Of a stretch of 64,000 nucleotides of DNA, positions 22,254-34,261 are shown one piece after another. The position numbers and the translations under genes were made by a program. The number at the start of each line of letters is the position of its first letter. The stretch's first letter is position 1. Below the pieces are notes generated by a model. It ran no database searches. It worked only from the letters and a program-made list of their open reading frames with translations, and was not told the DNA's origin. The DNA is from Leuctra nigra (Eukaryota > Arthropoda > Insecta > Plecoptera > Leuctridae): assembly GCA_934045905.1 (NCBI GenBank), contig OW203773.1, positions 15,673,246 to 15,737,245 on the forward strand, in the 5' to 3' direction.

Positions 22254-24107
22254 ATGGACGACGCAACTCAGCTGCAACCCATGAGTCACCGCCATCTTGT
22301 TGTTGTTAAATCAGAACCACAAGAATCTGAAGACACAGCGAACATAATCGACCAACATGAAGTTAATACAGAATCATCCGACCAGCCTTTAGAAGACTGC
22401 TTAATTCAACCTAATATAGAGATCAGTGTCGATAGAGATCTCTTCCATTTACAAACAAAATCCGAGAAAAATCCTGCATTCTACTGTAGTCATATAGGGG
22501 AAGGAAGTGGAAATGAAGAGTCCAACGCAATTAAACCACATCAAGACGCGATAGAGATCAAGCCACAGACTATTGGAGAAACAGGCTTCTTCTACATTCT
22601 TATCAAATCTGATCATCACACTGAACCAAGTCAAAACATTTATCCACTAAACAACAGCCCCGTTCCTCCCGGAGACTTGCTCTACTCTTGTGAACTCTGC
22701 AGCTACCAGGGTAACAAACGCAATCTAGCATGTCACAAGAGTCGCTATCATTCATCGTCCAGGTTCCAATGCAATCATTGTGTATTTAATTCAACATATA
22801 AGTCGTGTCTAATGAAACACATGTTACAACATTCATCAGAGAAGCGGTACCGATGCAAGAAGTGCGACTGTATATATAAGAGTAGACTTGAACTGACCAT
22901 CCATAGGAGAACACATCCTGTAGAGGGGCCACATATTTGTGAGGTTTGCGTACTCAGTTGTGTCTCAAAAAGCTCGTTGACCGAACACATGTTGAGTCAC
23001 TCCTCAGCAACTACCATCCAACCAGAAGAAGATTTAATCGGAATACAAGAGCGAATCATTCAAGCGAAAATAATCAGTGATGTCCCAGTACAATATGAAG
23101 TTAATACAGAAGTGACTAGTAAGGATAACGATCAACACGTTGAAATAAGTCAAGACACATATCCAGTAAACAACATCCGTAATCCTCCAATATACTTGCT
23201 CTACTCTTGTGAACTCGCCATCCATGAGAGAACTCATGAGGTAGACGGGCCGCATATTTGTGAGATTTGTGCACAAGTTTGTCTCTCCGGAAGTTCGTTG
23301 ACCCTACACATGCTGAACCACTCCTCAATAGTTTCCAACCAACCAGAAGAAGATTTCATCAGAAAGCAAGAGCGACTCATTCTAGCAGAAACAGTCATTG
23401 GCATCCCAGAGCAATCGGAAGATATTGCTGAAATCCCTAGTAAGGATAAGGATCAACACACCGAACCAATTCAAAACACAGAACCACTGAGCCACAGCCT
23501 CGTTCCTCCCAGAGAGTTCGCTTGCAAACATTGCACTTTTAAAAGTAAGTCCAACGGCAGCCTGAAGAGGCACATGTCAACACACACAACAGTGAAGAAG
23601 CAGTTTCAGTGCATCCATTGTGGCTATACATGTAATGTTAAGCAAGACATCGACATCCATATTACATCAACGCATTCGGGAGAGCGGCCATTCGCATGTG
23701 GTGAATGCTCCTTCATGGCTGCTTCCAGCAGTGAGCTGACTCTCCACAAGAAAGTTCATTCGATTACAAGAACATTGTTTAAATGCACCGAGTGTGATTT
23801 TACTACGAACCTTAAAGGAAACTTTGAAGTCCATCTGAGAACACATTCAGGAGAGCGGCCATACGCATGTGATGATTGCTCCTACAAGGCTGCAACTAGC
23901 GCTAAACTGAATGGACATAAGATAGTTCATTCAACTACAAAAAAATTGTATAAATGCAGCCTGTGTGACTTTAAGTCTTGTTATCAGCGAGAACTGGACA
24001 ATCATGTGGGAATGCATGTGGAGAAGAACCCTTATGCGTGTGATATATGCTCGTATGTAGGTGGCGCTAGTAGCATCCTGCGACAACACAAGAGAAAGTA
24101 TCACTAG
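22254..24107 (+). CDS. ZNF-2: poly-C2H2 zinc-finger protein (617 aa)
   Basis: Probable nuclear DNA-binding protein. Target unknown. The N-terminus (about 1-143) is acidic and carries VVVKSEPQE, a SUMO-consensus-like VKSE. No KRAB, ZAD or BTB domain is seen. Fingers 1-4 lie at about 144-249 (YSCELCSYQG... to HICEVC...HMLSH). An acidic linker QPEEDLIGIQERIIQAK follows. At about 318 a chimeric remnant, YSCEL joined to AIHERTH, marks an in-frame deletion. Finger 5 is at 332-356, a second linker follows, and fingers 6-12 lie at about 422-617, ending YACDICSYVGGASSILRQHKRKYH-like. The frame is intact. The start is set by the shared acceptor. Its proposed exon 1 ends at 7249. Sister of ZNF-1 by shared intron sequence. 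Confidence 0.93.
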   Translation: MDDATQLQPMSHRHLVVVKSEPQESEDTANIIDQHEVNTESSDQPLEDCLIQPNIEISVDRDLFHLQTKSEKNPAFYCSHIGEGSGNEESNAIKPHQDAIEIKPQTIGETGFFYILIKSDHHTEPSQNIYPLNNSPVPPGDLLYSCELCSYQGNKRNLACHKSRYHSSSRFQCNHCVFNSTYKSCLMKHMLQHSSEKRYRCKKCDCIYKSRLELTIHRRTHPVEGPHICEVCVLSCVSKSSLTEHMLSHSSATTIQPEEDLIGIQERIIQAKIISDVPVQYEVNTEVTSKDNDQHVEISQDTYPVNNIRNPPIYLLYSCELAIHERTHEVDGPHICEICAQVCLSGSSLTLHMLNHSSIVSNQPEEDFIRKQERLILAETVIGIPEQSEDIAEIPSKDKDQHTEPIQNTEPLSHSLVPPREFACKHCTFKSKSNGSLKRHMSTHTTVKKQFQCIHCGYTCNVKQDIDIHITSTHSGERPFACGECSFMAASSSELTLHKKVHSITRTLFKCTECDFTTNLKGNFEVHLRTHSGERPYACDDCSYKAATSAKLNGHKIVHSTTKKLYKCSLCDFKSCYQRELDNHVGMHVEKNPYACDICSYVGGASSILRQHKRKYH

Positions 24108-24211
24108 TTCATATTTCCTTTCCACATTTTAATTCCCTGTGTGCAAAACAAATTAATTCTTATTGTTTATCCTACGAGGAGCTGCTATTTAGTGGATGTT
24201 TGTATACTAGA
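24108..24211 (+). other. 3' flank of ZNF-2, shared with ZNF-3 and ZNF-4
   Basis: cttattgtttatcctacgag and the following tttagtggatg match 44210-44250 and 62825-62865. Conservation after the stop in three paralogs suggests a 3' UTR. It resumes after the hAT-like insertion, at about 25097-25190. Confidence 0.6.
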
Positions 24212-25096
24212 TGTGAGCGACTGACACGACTTTTAGCGATAGTGTGCGTGAGTGTGAACACCACTGCTAAAAGTCGTGCGTGAGTGTGCAAAGTTACTGA
24301 TCACGCGTGATTCGTGACACGCTTGTCACACGTGACTAATATTCACAACTTTGATATCTTGGTCTAGGTCAGAGTTTCTTTAGTCTTGAAGATATAATTG
24401 ATCTTAAAATAGGGTCATAGAATGAAAAAAGGCGAAATTATTCTGATCGATATTTTTATATTTTACGTTGGTTACTTTTTATTTATTGTACCTATAAACA
24501 CTTTTTTGGTTTACAATGGATATTAAAATGCGTGAAATAGTTTTGGGTCGTATTCACGGACCAGCTTTATGTAAGTAACTTTTTATACTAGAATTGTTCA
24601 CTATTTTGTATTCAATTAATTCATATTTAACCACCTTTTTACCCATAATGTCTGCGTCCCAAATTAGTTTATCTATAACGTTAATAATAAAAATACGCCC
24701 TGCGGTGCATTTTGGCCTAGAATGGTAATTTTGATGTTTAAATTAAAGGGACCCTTGTTAAGCCATTTTAAATATTTTAGAATCCCCATACCTATAGTTC
24801 TTATTTGGTATAAGAAAAGAGATGTAAAGGTAGTCCGTGGCTAAGTTACATTTCTCAAGCTAGACATTTTGACTCAACAGTTCGTTGTACCTACAGAAAG
24901 AGTTGAAATGTGTATCAAAAGTCTGAGAATCTGACTTAGAGGGACCTCACCCAAACAAAGCATAAGATTTTGTAGTTATCAACGTGAGTGGCTGTGCGTA
25001 AGTTGTAATTCGTGAGTGTGCGTGAGCGTGCATGAGTCCATAAGATTTCCTGCGTGAGTGTGCGTGTGTCAAAAATCACTCACGCGCTCGACTCTA
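24212..25096. mobile_element. hAT-like insertion in the ZNF-2 3' flank
   Basis: Ends TAGATGTGAGCG and CGCGCTCGACTCTA are inverted relatives. Flanks GTTTGTAT and GTTTGTAC look like a target duplication. ZNF-3 (44245) and ZNF-4 (62865) have the uninterrupted flank. Subterminal GTGAGTGTGCGTG repeats occur at both ends. The left part matches the element at 8369. Confidence 0.7.
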
Positions 25097-25199
25097 GTTT
25101 GTACTTTGTCTATATTCTATTATGTTATTTAATTATCCACACTGACGTCTGAAGACCAATCAGATGGAACCTGATGACCGTTGTGTGTGGGGGTTGAAA

Positions 25200-26075
25200 A
25201 TCACATGTACCTAGTACATTACAAGAACTTATTGAAGATCATGATTCAGGGCTCCCATAACAGATCACTATTTTCATGATTTATAGCCTTTTCATTAAAA
25301 GACACTAGAGAGCCCCGCCATGTAATACATGACCTAATCACAATATTTTCTGATCAAGGTATAATAGAGAGCAACCCTTGAACAACTCTTGCTGACGAAT
25401 TGACTGATCGTGACAATTGTAACGACCCTCACGGACCCTCACGGAACTACCGACCTCAATGGCAACTCAATTCTAAATCTTGATATTTTATTTCAAATCA
25501 AACTGAAACAATAATTAAATATGAATGGATCTGTTCAGTGAAGAATTAACCCAAAGTGGCAGTTTCCAAATTAATATACTTACTTAGAATATTGAAAACA
25601 ACAACTGAAAAAGTTATGAACGAATCTAAACGAATCCAAATTCTGAATTCGAAATCGTACCCAAATGAGTTAATTTTTCGAAACAAATACGCAACATAAA
25701 CAATTACAGCACAATCAAAAATTTCCAACATTAAAAATTTATGCTAAGAAAACACGGAAAACACTATCAAGTTTATATGAAAGAAGAGTGAAGAGCATTT
25801 CTGTCGTTGTCTGACTACTCTCACGTGACCTTACTTTCCTCACTGCTATTTGGTCATGATCGATAAAGCACAAAGTATACTACTTGAAGCCCATGGTAAA
25901 GACTGAGTAGTAGAATTTAATGCGATTTTATTCAGGTCTCCACATAATAAGATTCAACCTGATTATATAAATGTACGTATCTCTGCAGAAATCACAATGT
26001 AATTAACAACAATACAATTTTGATTCCTAAATGGTATACTTTCAGTTTTCAATATACTCTAATCATTTTCAAAAT
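25200..26075. other. Intergenic DNA, no gene seen
   Basis: A short shared piece near 25220 (aagaacttattgaagatcat) matches 44355. The rest is AT-rich without supported genes. Confidence 0.4.
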
Positions 26076-26530
26076 GCGATGTGAGGTAAGGAGGTACACT
26101 CGAGAAAAATTTCCAATATCAGAAAAGTTCTCTTGCGCCTCCCTCCCCCCACCCCACACAACATTCTCAACCACCAAAATAACAATTACATTTAAATGTT
26201 GCTTTTCATGTGGTTCTATTCGGTAAAGGTCCACAGAGTTAAATTGTATTTTCTTCACTGCCAATGGATTCACGGCTTCCTGAAGTTTCAAAGTTTCGAA
26301 AAAAGTATGTTTTTCCATGATATTGTGCATTCCTTGTAATATCTCTCGAAATAATCAACGGATTCGATTGAAATTGTGTGCACTTTATTTGGCTCGAAAT
26401 TATCTACAGGAAAAGTCCGGGTTTGATTAAAATTGAGCTAAAATGACGATTTCTATAGAGGTCTATCGTAACGCAACTTCCGAGCTCAAGGTCAAAACTG
26501 TGCATTAATAGTAAAGGATTTTTTTGAAAA
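26076..26530. repeat. Dispersed repeat, inverted partner at about 45830-46200
   Basis: cactgccaatggattcacgg and the flanking cctccctccccccaccc appear reversed at 46060-46200. aacgcaacttccgagctc near 26471 appears reversed near 45860. Oppositely oriented copies indicate an old mobile repeat, though its ends are unclear. Confidence 0.55.
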
Positions 26531-28568
26531 AGGAATCCAGTCCACCCACTTATTTTTCATGAAAGTCAAAATTGGCTTAAATGTGTGTACAAATCGCTTG
26601 GAAAGCCACCAAAGTTGTTTCTAAAATTCAAAATTTTCCCGGGGCTATTCTCGCCGGACGCGAATATTTTTCTGGGAAAGACTTCGTTAAAGGAAGAATT
26701 TTTTTAAAAATAAAATTCCAGTTTTAACATTTTTAAAGTATAAATTGCTGACCCAACTAGATTATGTTTTCAAATGTCAATCACGATAGTTCTGTGATGA
26801 AATTGGGGTCTTGAAAACCCTCTAGATTTAAAATGTTTCGATTTTTTAATGCGAAATATAGCATATTTACTGTTAATATATCCTTCAATTTACTGATGTA
26901 ATGGCTGTCAGAACACAGTGTATACTATACTTCTAAATCAGAGTTCTATTTGTGTAAATAAGTAAGTTATTAGAGTTTTTGTCACAGTCAATGTACCTAC
27001 GTCCCATTTACGAAGTCTTTGCCAGAAAAATTCTCGCGCCCCGGACCCTCGTTATATTGGGGGCGTTTTTGCGTACCACCTAATTGTACTATGCAATTTT
27101 TGGACAAAATCTCACCCACTTACGTGCAGCTATTTTGAATTATGTTTTTATTTGTATTTTTTTAAAATAATTTTAGAAAGAATTTTAAATATGTACACCA
27201 TATTCTTTCAATATTTATTACTGTATAGAAATAATAATCAGCTTGATCGTATCCATCGTTGTCCACTATTTTAAACACAACCGCAGTAGTATGAAAACAA
27301 GTCTACAGAAGCTGCTAAAGTTCGTTCACGATAAGAATATCACTGACGTTTTAGTCGATCACGTCGTTCATTGGTCAGTCACTTGAACACTGCCCTGTCA
27401 ATGGCAAGACTTTCTTCTTTGTATTATTGAAATTGTATAAATTATGTGAAATACACACTTCTTAATAGTAGAAAATATTATAAAAATTCAATAAAATTGA
27501 TTTATTTTTATCTACAGCCGTATTATACACATTTTTTGATTATTATATTGATATTTACATATTTAGGTAAACGTTCACTTGACTACGGTAGTACACGCCG
27601 CCATTACGAGTTGCTATTCTAATCGTGAATAAACTTTTTATGTACCTAATTGAGATAAAGACCTCATATTGCACCGAATTATTCCTTACATTTCGCTAAA
27701 ACACATTTAAAATTTATTAAAATGAATCGTTTGGGCCAAAAATTATTGACTTATTGACGTTTGAAAATATAATAATTGTTGATTTTGACGAAAAAGAAAA
27801 TATCAGGGTTCTCTGAAAATCGTTCAAAATGCATAGGTATATTTCTTAAATTGTTGAATTACTTGAATAATGTTGAATTTACTCTGCATATTATTCTTTC
27901 TTTCAGTGTATTCGTGTATAATTAAATTAATTAATGTAATGTATACCTACTTTTATAGTGTCCCAAAATAAAGGGAGGCTAGTTAGAGCTTGGGACTTCT
28001 CTCTAACCACCGGGCACCGAACCACATAGAGAGGAACGCTTGAATACTCCGAGGCCAAAGTGTTTTAAATATCTACTTTAATAAATAAATTTAATTTAAA
28101 TATTAATAATCTGTGTTGTGACTTATCCTATCTAGATAAAAAATATTGTTACCTATTACAATTATCTAGATAAAAAATATAATATTCAAAATGGATTTGT
28201 GTGTATGAAACATACACAAACCTTAAATGTCAGATGATATGAAATTAGTTAATTCATCTCCGTTTAGTCGAATTAGTTGGCTTGTTTTGACGGCCCCATT
28301 TTTTAAATCTCTGAGTTCCGAATTAAGGATTCGAAAATAATTACTAATTACCAAACAGTGGACTTTTGTAAAAAATTATCTATTACAATTATCTAGTTAA
28401 TTATTTGTTATTAGATAATTTCTTGGAAATGTATTATCTTATCTAGATAAATTTTTGCAGGTTATTTATCTAGATAAAAATTAAATTGTCTAATCGCAAC
28501 CCTGTTAATAATATGATTGGTTTTAAATAGCCGAGATTTCAAAGTCTGGTTGGCGCAAGCTGACTCAG

Positions 28569-28894
28569 GAGGCCAAGTCTTGAAACTTACGCCTTCAGGA
28601 CGCAAACGCTCTCGGACGTCATAAAGTCCCATTTACTGTAAGAATGATCGCCATTGAAACATTAATTTAAGCCACTTATTTGATTAGCATCCAGCAATCT
28701 ATTGCAAACAATTTATTAACATTATAATTATAATTACAGATGCTATTCAGTCATTAAAACCTTATTCAAAATGAAGCTAAACATGTTAACAGTAGATTTC
28801 AAGGTCGTCACATTCCCAATCTTACAGTAAATGGGACTTGTTGACGTCCTAGAGCGTTTGCGTCCTGAAGGCGTAAGTTTCAAGACTTGGCCTC
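28569..28894. mobile_element. Palindromic MITE with CAG target duplication
   Basis: Ends GAGGCCAAGTCTTGAAAC and its complement. Arms of about 75 bp fold back (cttacgccttcaggacgc near 28587, reversed near 28860). Flanking CAG at 28566-28568 and 28895-28897. The duplicate at 48224 (ggctcaggctaac) is the empty site. Ends resemble those of 54812-54970. Confidence 0.8.
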
Positions 28895-28990
28895 CAGGCA
28901 AACTTGATAGACTTGCAATCATGAGGTCCCGGCTTTGATTCAGACGACCGCTCTCACTGACGGAGGATTTGTCATTATTTTCCTCAGTTG
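28895..28990 (+). repeat. Possible tRNA-derived SINE head (second copy 48210-48310)
   Basis: CTCAGG...AACTTGATAGACTTGCAATC followed by GGCTTTGATTC recalls box A and box B spacing of a tRNA. The same string occurs at 48214-48270. Both copies lie in the duplicated block, so they need not be separate insertions. Confidence 0.35.
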
Positions 28991-29510
28991 AGATGCAAAC
29001 GAACAATCTGTTTTCCTCGTTTGGGAGGAAAGAAAAATCAATTTTGATCGGTGAATATGTGTGCTACTAGCGGGGGCTGAACCTTGGTTCAAAACTAAAT
29101 CAGTAAAAATAGATCTATTTATCAACTAGGGAAAAGATTGAATCATAAAAGTGACTGAACTAGTTGCGATTTTGAAGTCGGTAAACTGAATTGATTCAGT
29201 TTCTGTAGACACTAGAAACAGATTCAGTAACTGAATTTAACTATACCTACTTTGGAATATTGCCCATCCTTGCATCAATATTTGGTGAGTTTGTGGCACC
29301 ACTAATTCCTAGGTTTGTGGAAAGGCAAAATTGATAATAGAGTATTTTGTCTTCAAAGAATATGGAAAGAAGTTGTTATTTGAGTTTAAAAGGCCCATAC
29401 AAGTATAGTTTGAATATAACACAATTATGAAACATGTCAATCAAATAAAAATTTAGTTTATCCTCACTTACCAAAGATACCTTCAATTCTCAATTTTGAA
29501 TATTTTCCCA

Positions 29511-29778
29511 CTGGTAATTAGTTACTACCACTGCCACTGACAGCTAAGAGCGCCACTAGTCGACTGTGTACCATCGAACAAACAGCTGTTCTCTTTTTTA
29601 TTGTCAACCTAACCTTCATGACATGCCATTCATTCTTTCTTAAAAGTTACTCGTTCGTTATTTTATCCAAAAAACGTTTGCAATTCGCGTGGGAAGAAAC
29701 TAGGTACCTACCTAGCAACATAGTTAGTTGTATATACTAGTATTTTTGGTACCTAGTATTACATCAGCTGTCAGCCAT
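29511..29778 (+). promoter_or_regulatory. Conserved promoter / 5' exon block of the ZNF-3 unit
   Basis: Matches 7041-7249 and 48765-48997: TAGTTACTACCACTG, CACTGACAGC, GCGCCACT, AACAGCTGTTC (29581-29591), CCTAACCTTCATGACAT, GTTACTCG, GCGTGGGAAGAAACTAG and the donor CAT/GTAAGT with GT at 29779. About 45 extra bases precede the donor here. Proposed to splice to the acceptor at 40327. Confidence 0.65.
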
Positions 29779-30264
29779 GTAAGTATTTTGGCATTTCTTG
29801 ATTACCTAGGTATGCTATTTTACTTACTCGAGTCAGCTAAAACCAAAATAGGTAAAATAGGCAATAGGGGTAATAGGCAATGAATCCTTTGGTAATTTGC
29901 TAAAACCGAACTGAATGGCTTTGTTAACAATTGTGGAAACCAGTTGGAAGGACTAGGTACTAGTACCTAGACAGGTGACATAAATTATGAATAGTAATTC
30001 TTTCACCTACAACCTAGGTGAAGGTACCTACCAACTACCAAGTTAAAAGCCTAGCTAATGCATAACTGACAGTCGGTGTAGGTCAGGCCTACCCACCTTT
30101 GGCATAGCATAGCGCACAGCTTACATGAATAGCGCACAGCAAAATTATGAATCTCTGTGCACGATTCGAAGTGACCACGATTGGCATAGTAGCAGAGCAC
30201 AAGCGAACAGCGACATAAGAAATTTGTTATATTTTATATTCCTTATGTGCTGTCTCAAACAATA

Positions 30265-30859
30265 ACCACGTATACTACGCATTTTCAAACCACATTGAAA
30301 CAGCTTTAGCCAAATCGGTTTGACTCAAATCAGTTTGAACATGGCCGTATATCACGTAAGCTCGAGATTCAAATCGGATTGAGATAAAATTTCCCGCCAG
30401 AAAGGAAATAGAAACATTCTTACCTTTTTCCGTCCAAAGCTTTAATTATGAGGTTGCATTAAATATTTTAGGTATGTCAAAAACAATACTACTTAGACGC
30501 TCAAAATTGATCTCACATTAAATATTCATTCATTTTTGACAATTTTATTCTGCATAAACGTGTAGGTAAAACAAAACAAATGACAATCAAGTAAATGACA
30601 GCTAATCACAGCCTGCTTGACGACGTTTTTGCGTGGGAACAAATGCGCGTGTGTCTTCAATGCAGATTGAATGCGAATGGAACTGTAGGTATATCACTCC
30701 ATTTTGAATCGGCTTGAAACTTTCAGGTCGTTTGCAGTAAGCGTATTGAATCGAATGCGAATTGAGTTAAATTCGATGTGTATATCACAGGGTAGAAGTC
30801 AAACCGATTTGGCTAAAGCGGATTCAATGCGGTTTGAAAGTGTGTGGTTTGTACGTGGT
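30265..30859. mobile_element. Foldback element with TA target
   Basis: ACCACGTA...CAAACCACATTGAA at the left mirrors TTCAATGCGGTTTGAAAG...TACGTGGT at the right, with TAGCCAAATCGGTTTGACT also inverted (30322 and 30800). TA flanks both ends (30263-30264, 30860-30861). Non-coding. Confidence 0.7.
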
Positions 30860-30887
30860 TAATGACGTCAGATGACTTCCTAATCCA

Positions 30888-31160
30888 AACTGTTCTGCAA
30901 CGAGGCTAATGGCGACGGATGAATGATTATGATGATGATTGAGAGATGATGGTGAAAAGTAGGTTAGGATGGAAAGTGAGAAGGAGGCGCTCGTGGCCTA
31001 TTAGTACCTTAGCATTTGCCTGTCGACTGAGGATGGAACTGACTGAGGATGGATGGAACCACGAAAAAACCCCAGTCAGGATGGACGGCCGCAGAAATCG
31101 AATTCGGGCCTTCGGAATACAAGTTCAGAGCGTTACCACTCAGCCAAACCTGTTCCGTCA
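30888..31160 (-). mobile_element. tRNA-derived SINE, copy 1
   Basis: On the minus strand the head reads TGGCTGAGTGGTAACGC (box A) and then CCGAATTCGATTTC (box B, decayed). A body follows that is shared with 46918-47155 (actggggttttttcgtgg, cagtcgacaggcaaatgc). The minus-strand 3' end is near 30890. The 115-aa plus-strand frame here is an accident. Confidence 0.75.
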
Positions 31161-31349
31161 TTGCTTATATACTTTAATTCACTCAAAAATTACAATAAAG
31201 AAAATTAACAAATTTAATGAAGTGTCACTTGAGTACAATTTAGGAAGCGGTGGATGTTTCAACGTTCATAAGCTGTGGATTTTTTTCCAATAGCTTGTGC
31301 TCTATTCATGTGCGCTGTTCGCTGTGCTCTGCCAATCGTTGGTAGGCCC

Positions 31350-32262
31350 TAAGATGAAACGGATGTGTGATGATCAGAGAGATTTGTGGAGATGGAACTA
31401 AGCTTCCATTCCTTCCGGAACTCATTTCAGCAGAGTAGGTAATGTTAAAATACCGGTATCATAACTATCCAAGTTAGGTACAACGTTAAGTATTAATTTA
31501 CCATTTTTTCTATTGTCATCAGTTTTATTTAAAGGTATTTGTTCCCTAATGTTGTGACAATAGCCTACCGAATGGCCATTGTATCCATGACCCTCAAACT
31601 TTGTACCTACATAATATATTGATCTTTTTACTTGTTTCTGGCATTACTCCTTCCATTCTATTAATCATTCTGTTAATTGTGGTTACAGGCCCAAACACTA
31701 TTAAGGAGGGATCTCCAAGTTGAGATCTCCGAAAAAAAAAATTGTTGAAACTGACAATTTTTATTACCTAATTTTTTCAACAATTCAACTATATTTTAAT
31801 GTAAAAGATTCATCAAATGTCCTGTAACTTGCAACTCTCGACTTATATTGAGTTTTCAATTTGATGTCTCCAGAATATGCGGATATTTTAACACAGGAGG
31901 TAGGTATAGCAAAATTATTTAGATTTTGGTTTCTAACTTTAAAAAACGCACAGGTAGGTTTTAGTATAAAAATCTTAATAAATACTTTAATGCCTAATGC
32001 ACATAATATTAGTTTTTGGAAAAAATCTATTGCGGCAAATAGTTAAAATCTTAAATTTACTAGGAAAATTACCACGTTTTTTCAACATGCCATGTTAAAG
32101 ATAGGGCTAACTCAAATTTATAAAGTGATATATCTTCGAAATTAGTTCAGCTTGACCACTTTTTCTTGTGTTTATATGATGCAAAGGAAATTATCTATTA
32201 ATTTAATTTAACATATTAATTCAGATATCTATACGAGACGACATTTCAGGCATCCCCCCTTA
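31350..32262 (+). other. Start of ZNF-3 intron 1, partly duplicated at 49260-49680
   Basis: aagatgaaacggatgtgtgatgat and tggaactaagcttccattcc match 49262-49330. The later half (31700-32262) has no partner and may be an insertion. No gene. Confidence 0.55.
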
Positions 32263-32467
32263 AGGTGGATTCACACGGCCGTTCCAGACCTGCCAAGTTT
32301 GCAAAAGTTCCGAATCGCCGTTCCAAAAACTCCTGTGTGAACTCTGAAAATATTCGAGCTGCAAAGATTGAGTTCCAAACTTTCATAGTTCACACGGGAG
32401 TTTTTGGAACGGCGATTCGGAACTTTTGCAAACTTGGCAGGTTTGGAACGGCCGTGTGAATCCACCT
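32263..32467. mobile_element. 205-bp hairpin MITE, PIF/Harbinger-like
   Basis: AGGTGGATTCACACGGCCG at the left and its exact complement at the right. Arms of about 75 bp are nearly perfect (tttgcaaaagttccgaatcgcc mirrored). TTA flanks both ends (32260-32262, 32468-32470), as PIF/Harbinger elements duplicate TWA. Frames of 64 and 92 codons through it on opposite strands are palindrome artefacts. Confidence 0.85.
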
Positions 32468-32629
32468 TTAGAAGAGCATAACTTGCAGGCAGCACTTTTG
32501 AGCACTGAACACAACAAATCACAATTGACAGATTAGCGAATGATATCACTAGTCTTCATAATCTGAACCTTCACTCCTACAAGATGGTATTCTAAATTGC
32601 ACGTGTAATTTTATTACACATTACAAATG

Positions 32630-32850
32630 GGTTGTTAGTTTTATTTTGTCCAACAGCCATAGGTATGCTATATTTTTACTAATTTTCAGACACTTAACGT
32701 CTGAAGGATAAACTTGAAATTATTTTCATTGAACTGTTCTGAAGACTCATATTTTATTAACAATTACATTGGTAAAGATATTGATAAGAATCGATTAAAA
32801 AACTCTTCAAGGCCACGCACACTACTCAATTATGAGTAGCCACATTTTAG
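32630..32850. repeat. Half copy of the foldback at 43804-44179
   Basis: ttagttttattttgtccaac, the aactgttctgaagact region and ttgataagaatcgattaaaa parallel the right arm of that element, ending in ctactcaattatgagtag. The left arm is missing. Confidence 0.6.
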
Positions 32851-33129
32851 AGTGTAAAACGTGGGGTTCGGGGGCACAGCCCCCGAGAAATTTTTGGATT
32901 AAGGTAATTTATTTAGGTGCAATTTGAATCGCAGAGCAACTATTTTGGGGAATTACAAAATATCCAAAAATCTAAGATTATTGAACTCATTAGGATACAG
33001 AATATTTTTGGAATTTTAACTCAATTCTAAACATTTTGGAACGTTTTTGACATGATCTGTCTATTTTTAAGATTTTTGTTCATACCTATTAATTTAAATG
33101 TGCTTATTTTCTTAGATAAAATCCTGATT

Positions 33130-34220
33130 TTGGGGGGGGGGGGGGGGGATGTCCTCCCCCCAGCCCACCTCTGAATGCGCCCTTGCCTGGAGCAAAATAC
33201 ACAAAATCTTAGTTTTTTCTCACTTTAAATTCCTAATGATGACAAATTTCTTGCGTTAAGGTAGGATGCTAAAGTTGCCCGCATCCGATCTGGGTACGTC
33301 CACGAGAGAGTATCCCTCATTTTTTAACTTTTTTAAAAATATTTTTTTTTAATTTCTCATTTTTTTAAATTAAATAAGTAACAGTTATAGCTACTTAAGA
33401 AAATATTCAAAATATTAAATACATATTGTCTTAACACTAAAAAAAAATAATATCAAATTGTAAAATTTTGGAAAAAAATTCAAATATTTTTATTTATTTT
33501 TTATTTTTTTATATTAAAATATGTAATATTATTAGATACTTTTTACATTATTCAAAATATCAAATGTTTTTATTCTTGGTATTCTAAAAAAATATTTTTA
33601 TGTTTTGAATTTGCAAGTCACAAGAGAAACGTCACAAGGGAAACCAAAGTCCAGTTAATAAAATAAAGAATATAATATGTTCAATCAATGGATCTGCAAA
33701 TAGCTACTATTTTTTTATTGAATTTAGGTACTGTAAATAAATAGACCTATTAATTTTTTTACAAAAAATTATCAGGAATTGCAGCAATGAAAAAAACAAA
33801 AAAGTGACCAAAACAAAAGACAGTTTCCTTGTCACAGGAGTAACCAAACTACTAAAATCAATTAAAAATAATTGAAAATTTATTTGAGATGAAATTCTAG
33901 TTAATCTTGGATGAAAATAGTCATAATATCTACATGTATTAGAAAAAAACACATCTAGTGGAGCGGTCGCTCCACCCAGCCAAGTCGTACTGTACACTCA
34001 CACTCACTCAACATACCGTAAATGCCTAATAAACTGAGGAGAAGACCAACTACTTTTACTGTAAGCAACAACATGGCATTTTCGGCCTACTGGATCTTAA
34101 AATTGGAAAATCTCACATTGTTGCGAAATATCTAAATTTCGAGCTATGGCCCACTCCACCCCATATACCTAATTTGGGAACAACAGGTTATGCTATTTGC
34201 GAGCAAGAGGGCCGTGAAAG
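33130..34220. other. AT-rich DNA with a poly-G run
   Basis: A run of about 17 G lies at 33134-33150, followed by ccccccagcccacctctg. The rest is AT-rich with no supported gene. Confidence 0.4.
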
Positions 34221-34226
34221 CACTGA

Positions 34227-34261
34227 AATTACATCGCTTTTTCTTCTTCTTCTTCTTCTTC
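34227..34261. repeat. (CTT)n microsatellite
   Basis: About eleven consecutive CTT/TTC units. A second, interrupted tract lies at 38717-38744. Confidence 0.8.

Larger units (their letters stand above)
27200..29510 (+). repeat. Duplicated 5' region of the ZNF-3 unit (copy of about 47560-48765)
   Basis: Direct homology begins near gcttgatcgtatccatcgttg (27242; 47605 in the partner) and continues, with indels, into the exon-1 block. It is part of the zinc-finger tandem unit. AT-rich; no protein gene. Confidence 0.75.
30083..31345. mobile_element. Composite insertion with AGAGCACAGCGAACAGCG-like ends
   Basis: ggcatagcatagcgcacagc near 30101 and cagagcacaagcgaacagcg near 30192 are mirrored by gcgctgttcgctgtgctctg near 31312. 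The second duplicated unit (49200-49260) lacks this block. Inside are a foldback (30265-30859) and a tRNA-derived SINE (30888-31160). Confidence 0.5.

Noticed and set aside
30946..31293. 115-codon plus-strand frame
   Set aside because: It is antisense to a tRNA-derived SINE and its translation reflects that repeat.
32265..32549. Frames of 64 and 92 codons across the 32.3-kb hairpin
   Set aside because: The two proteins are near-identical because the DNA is palindromic; it is a MITE.
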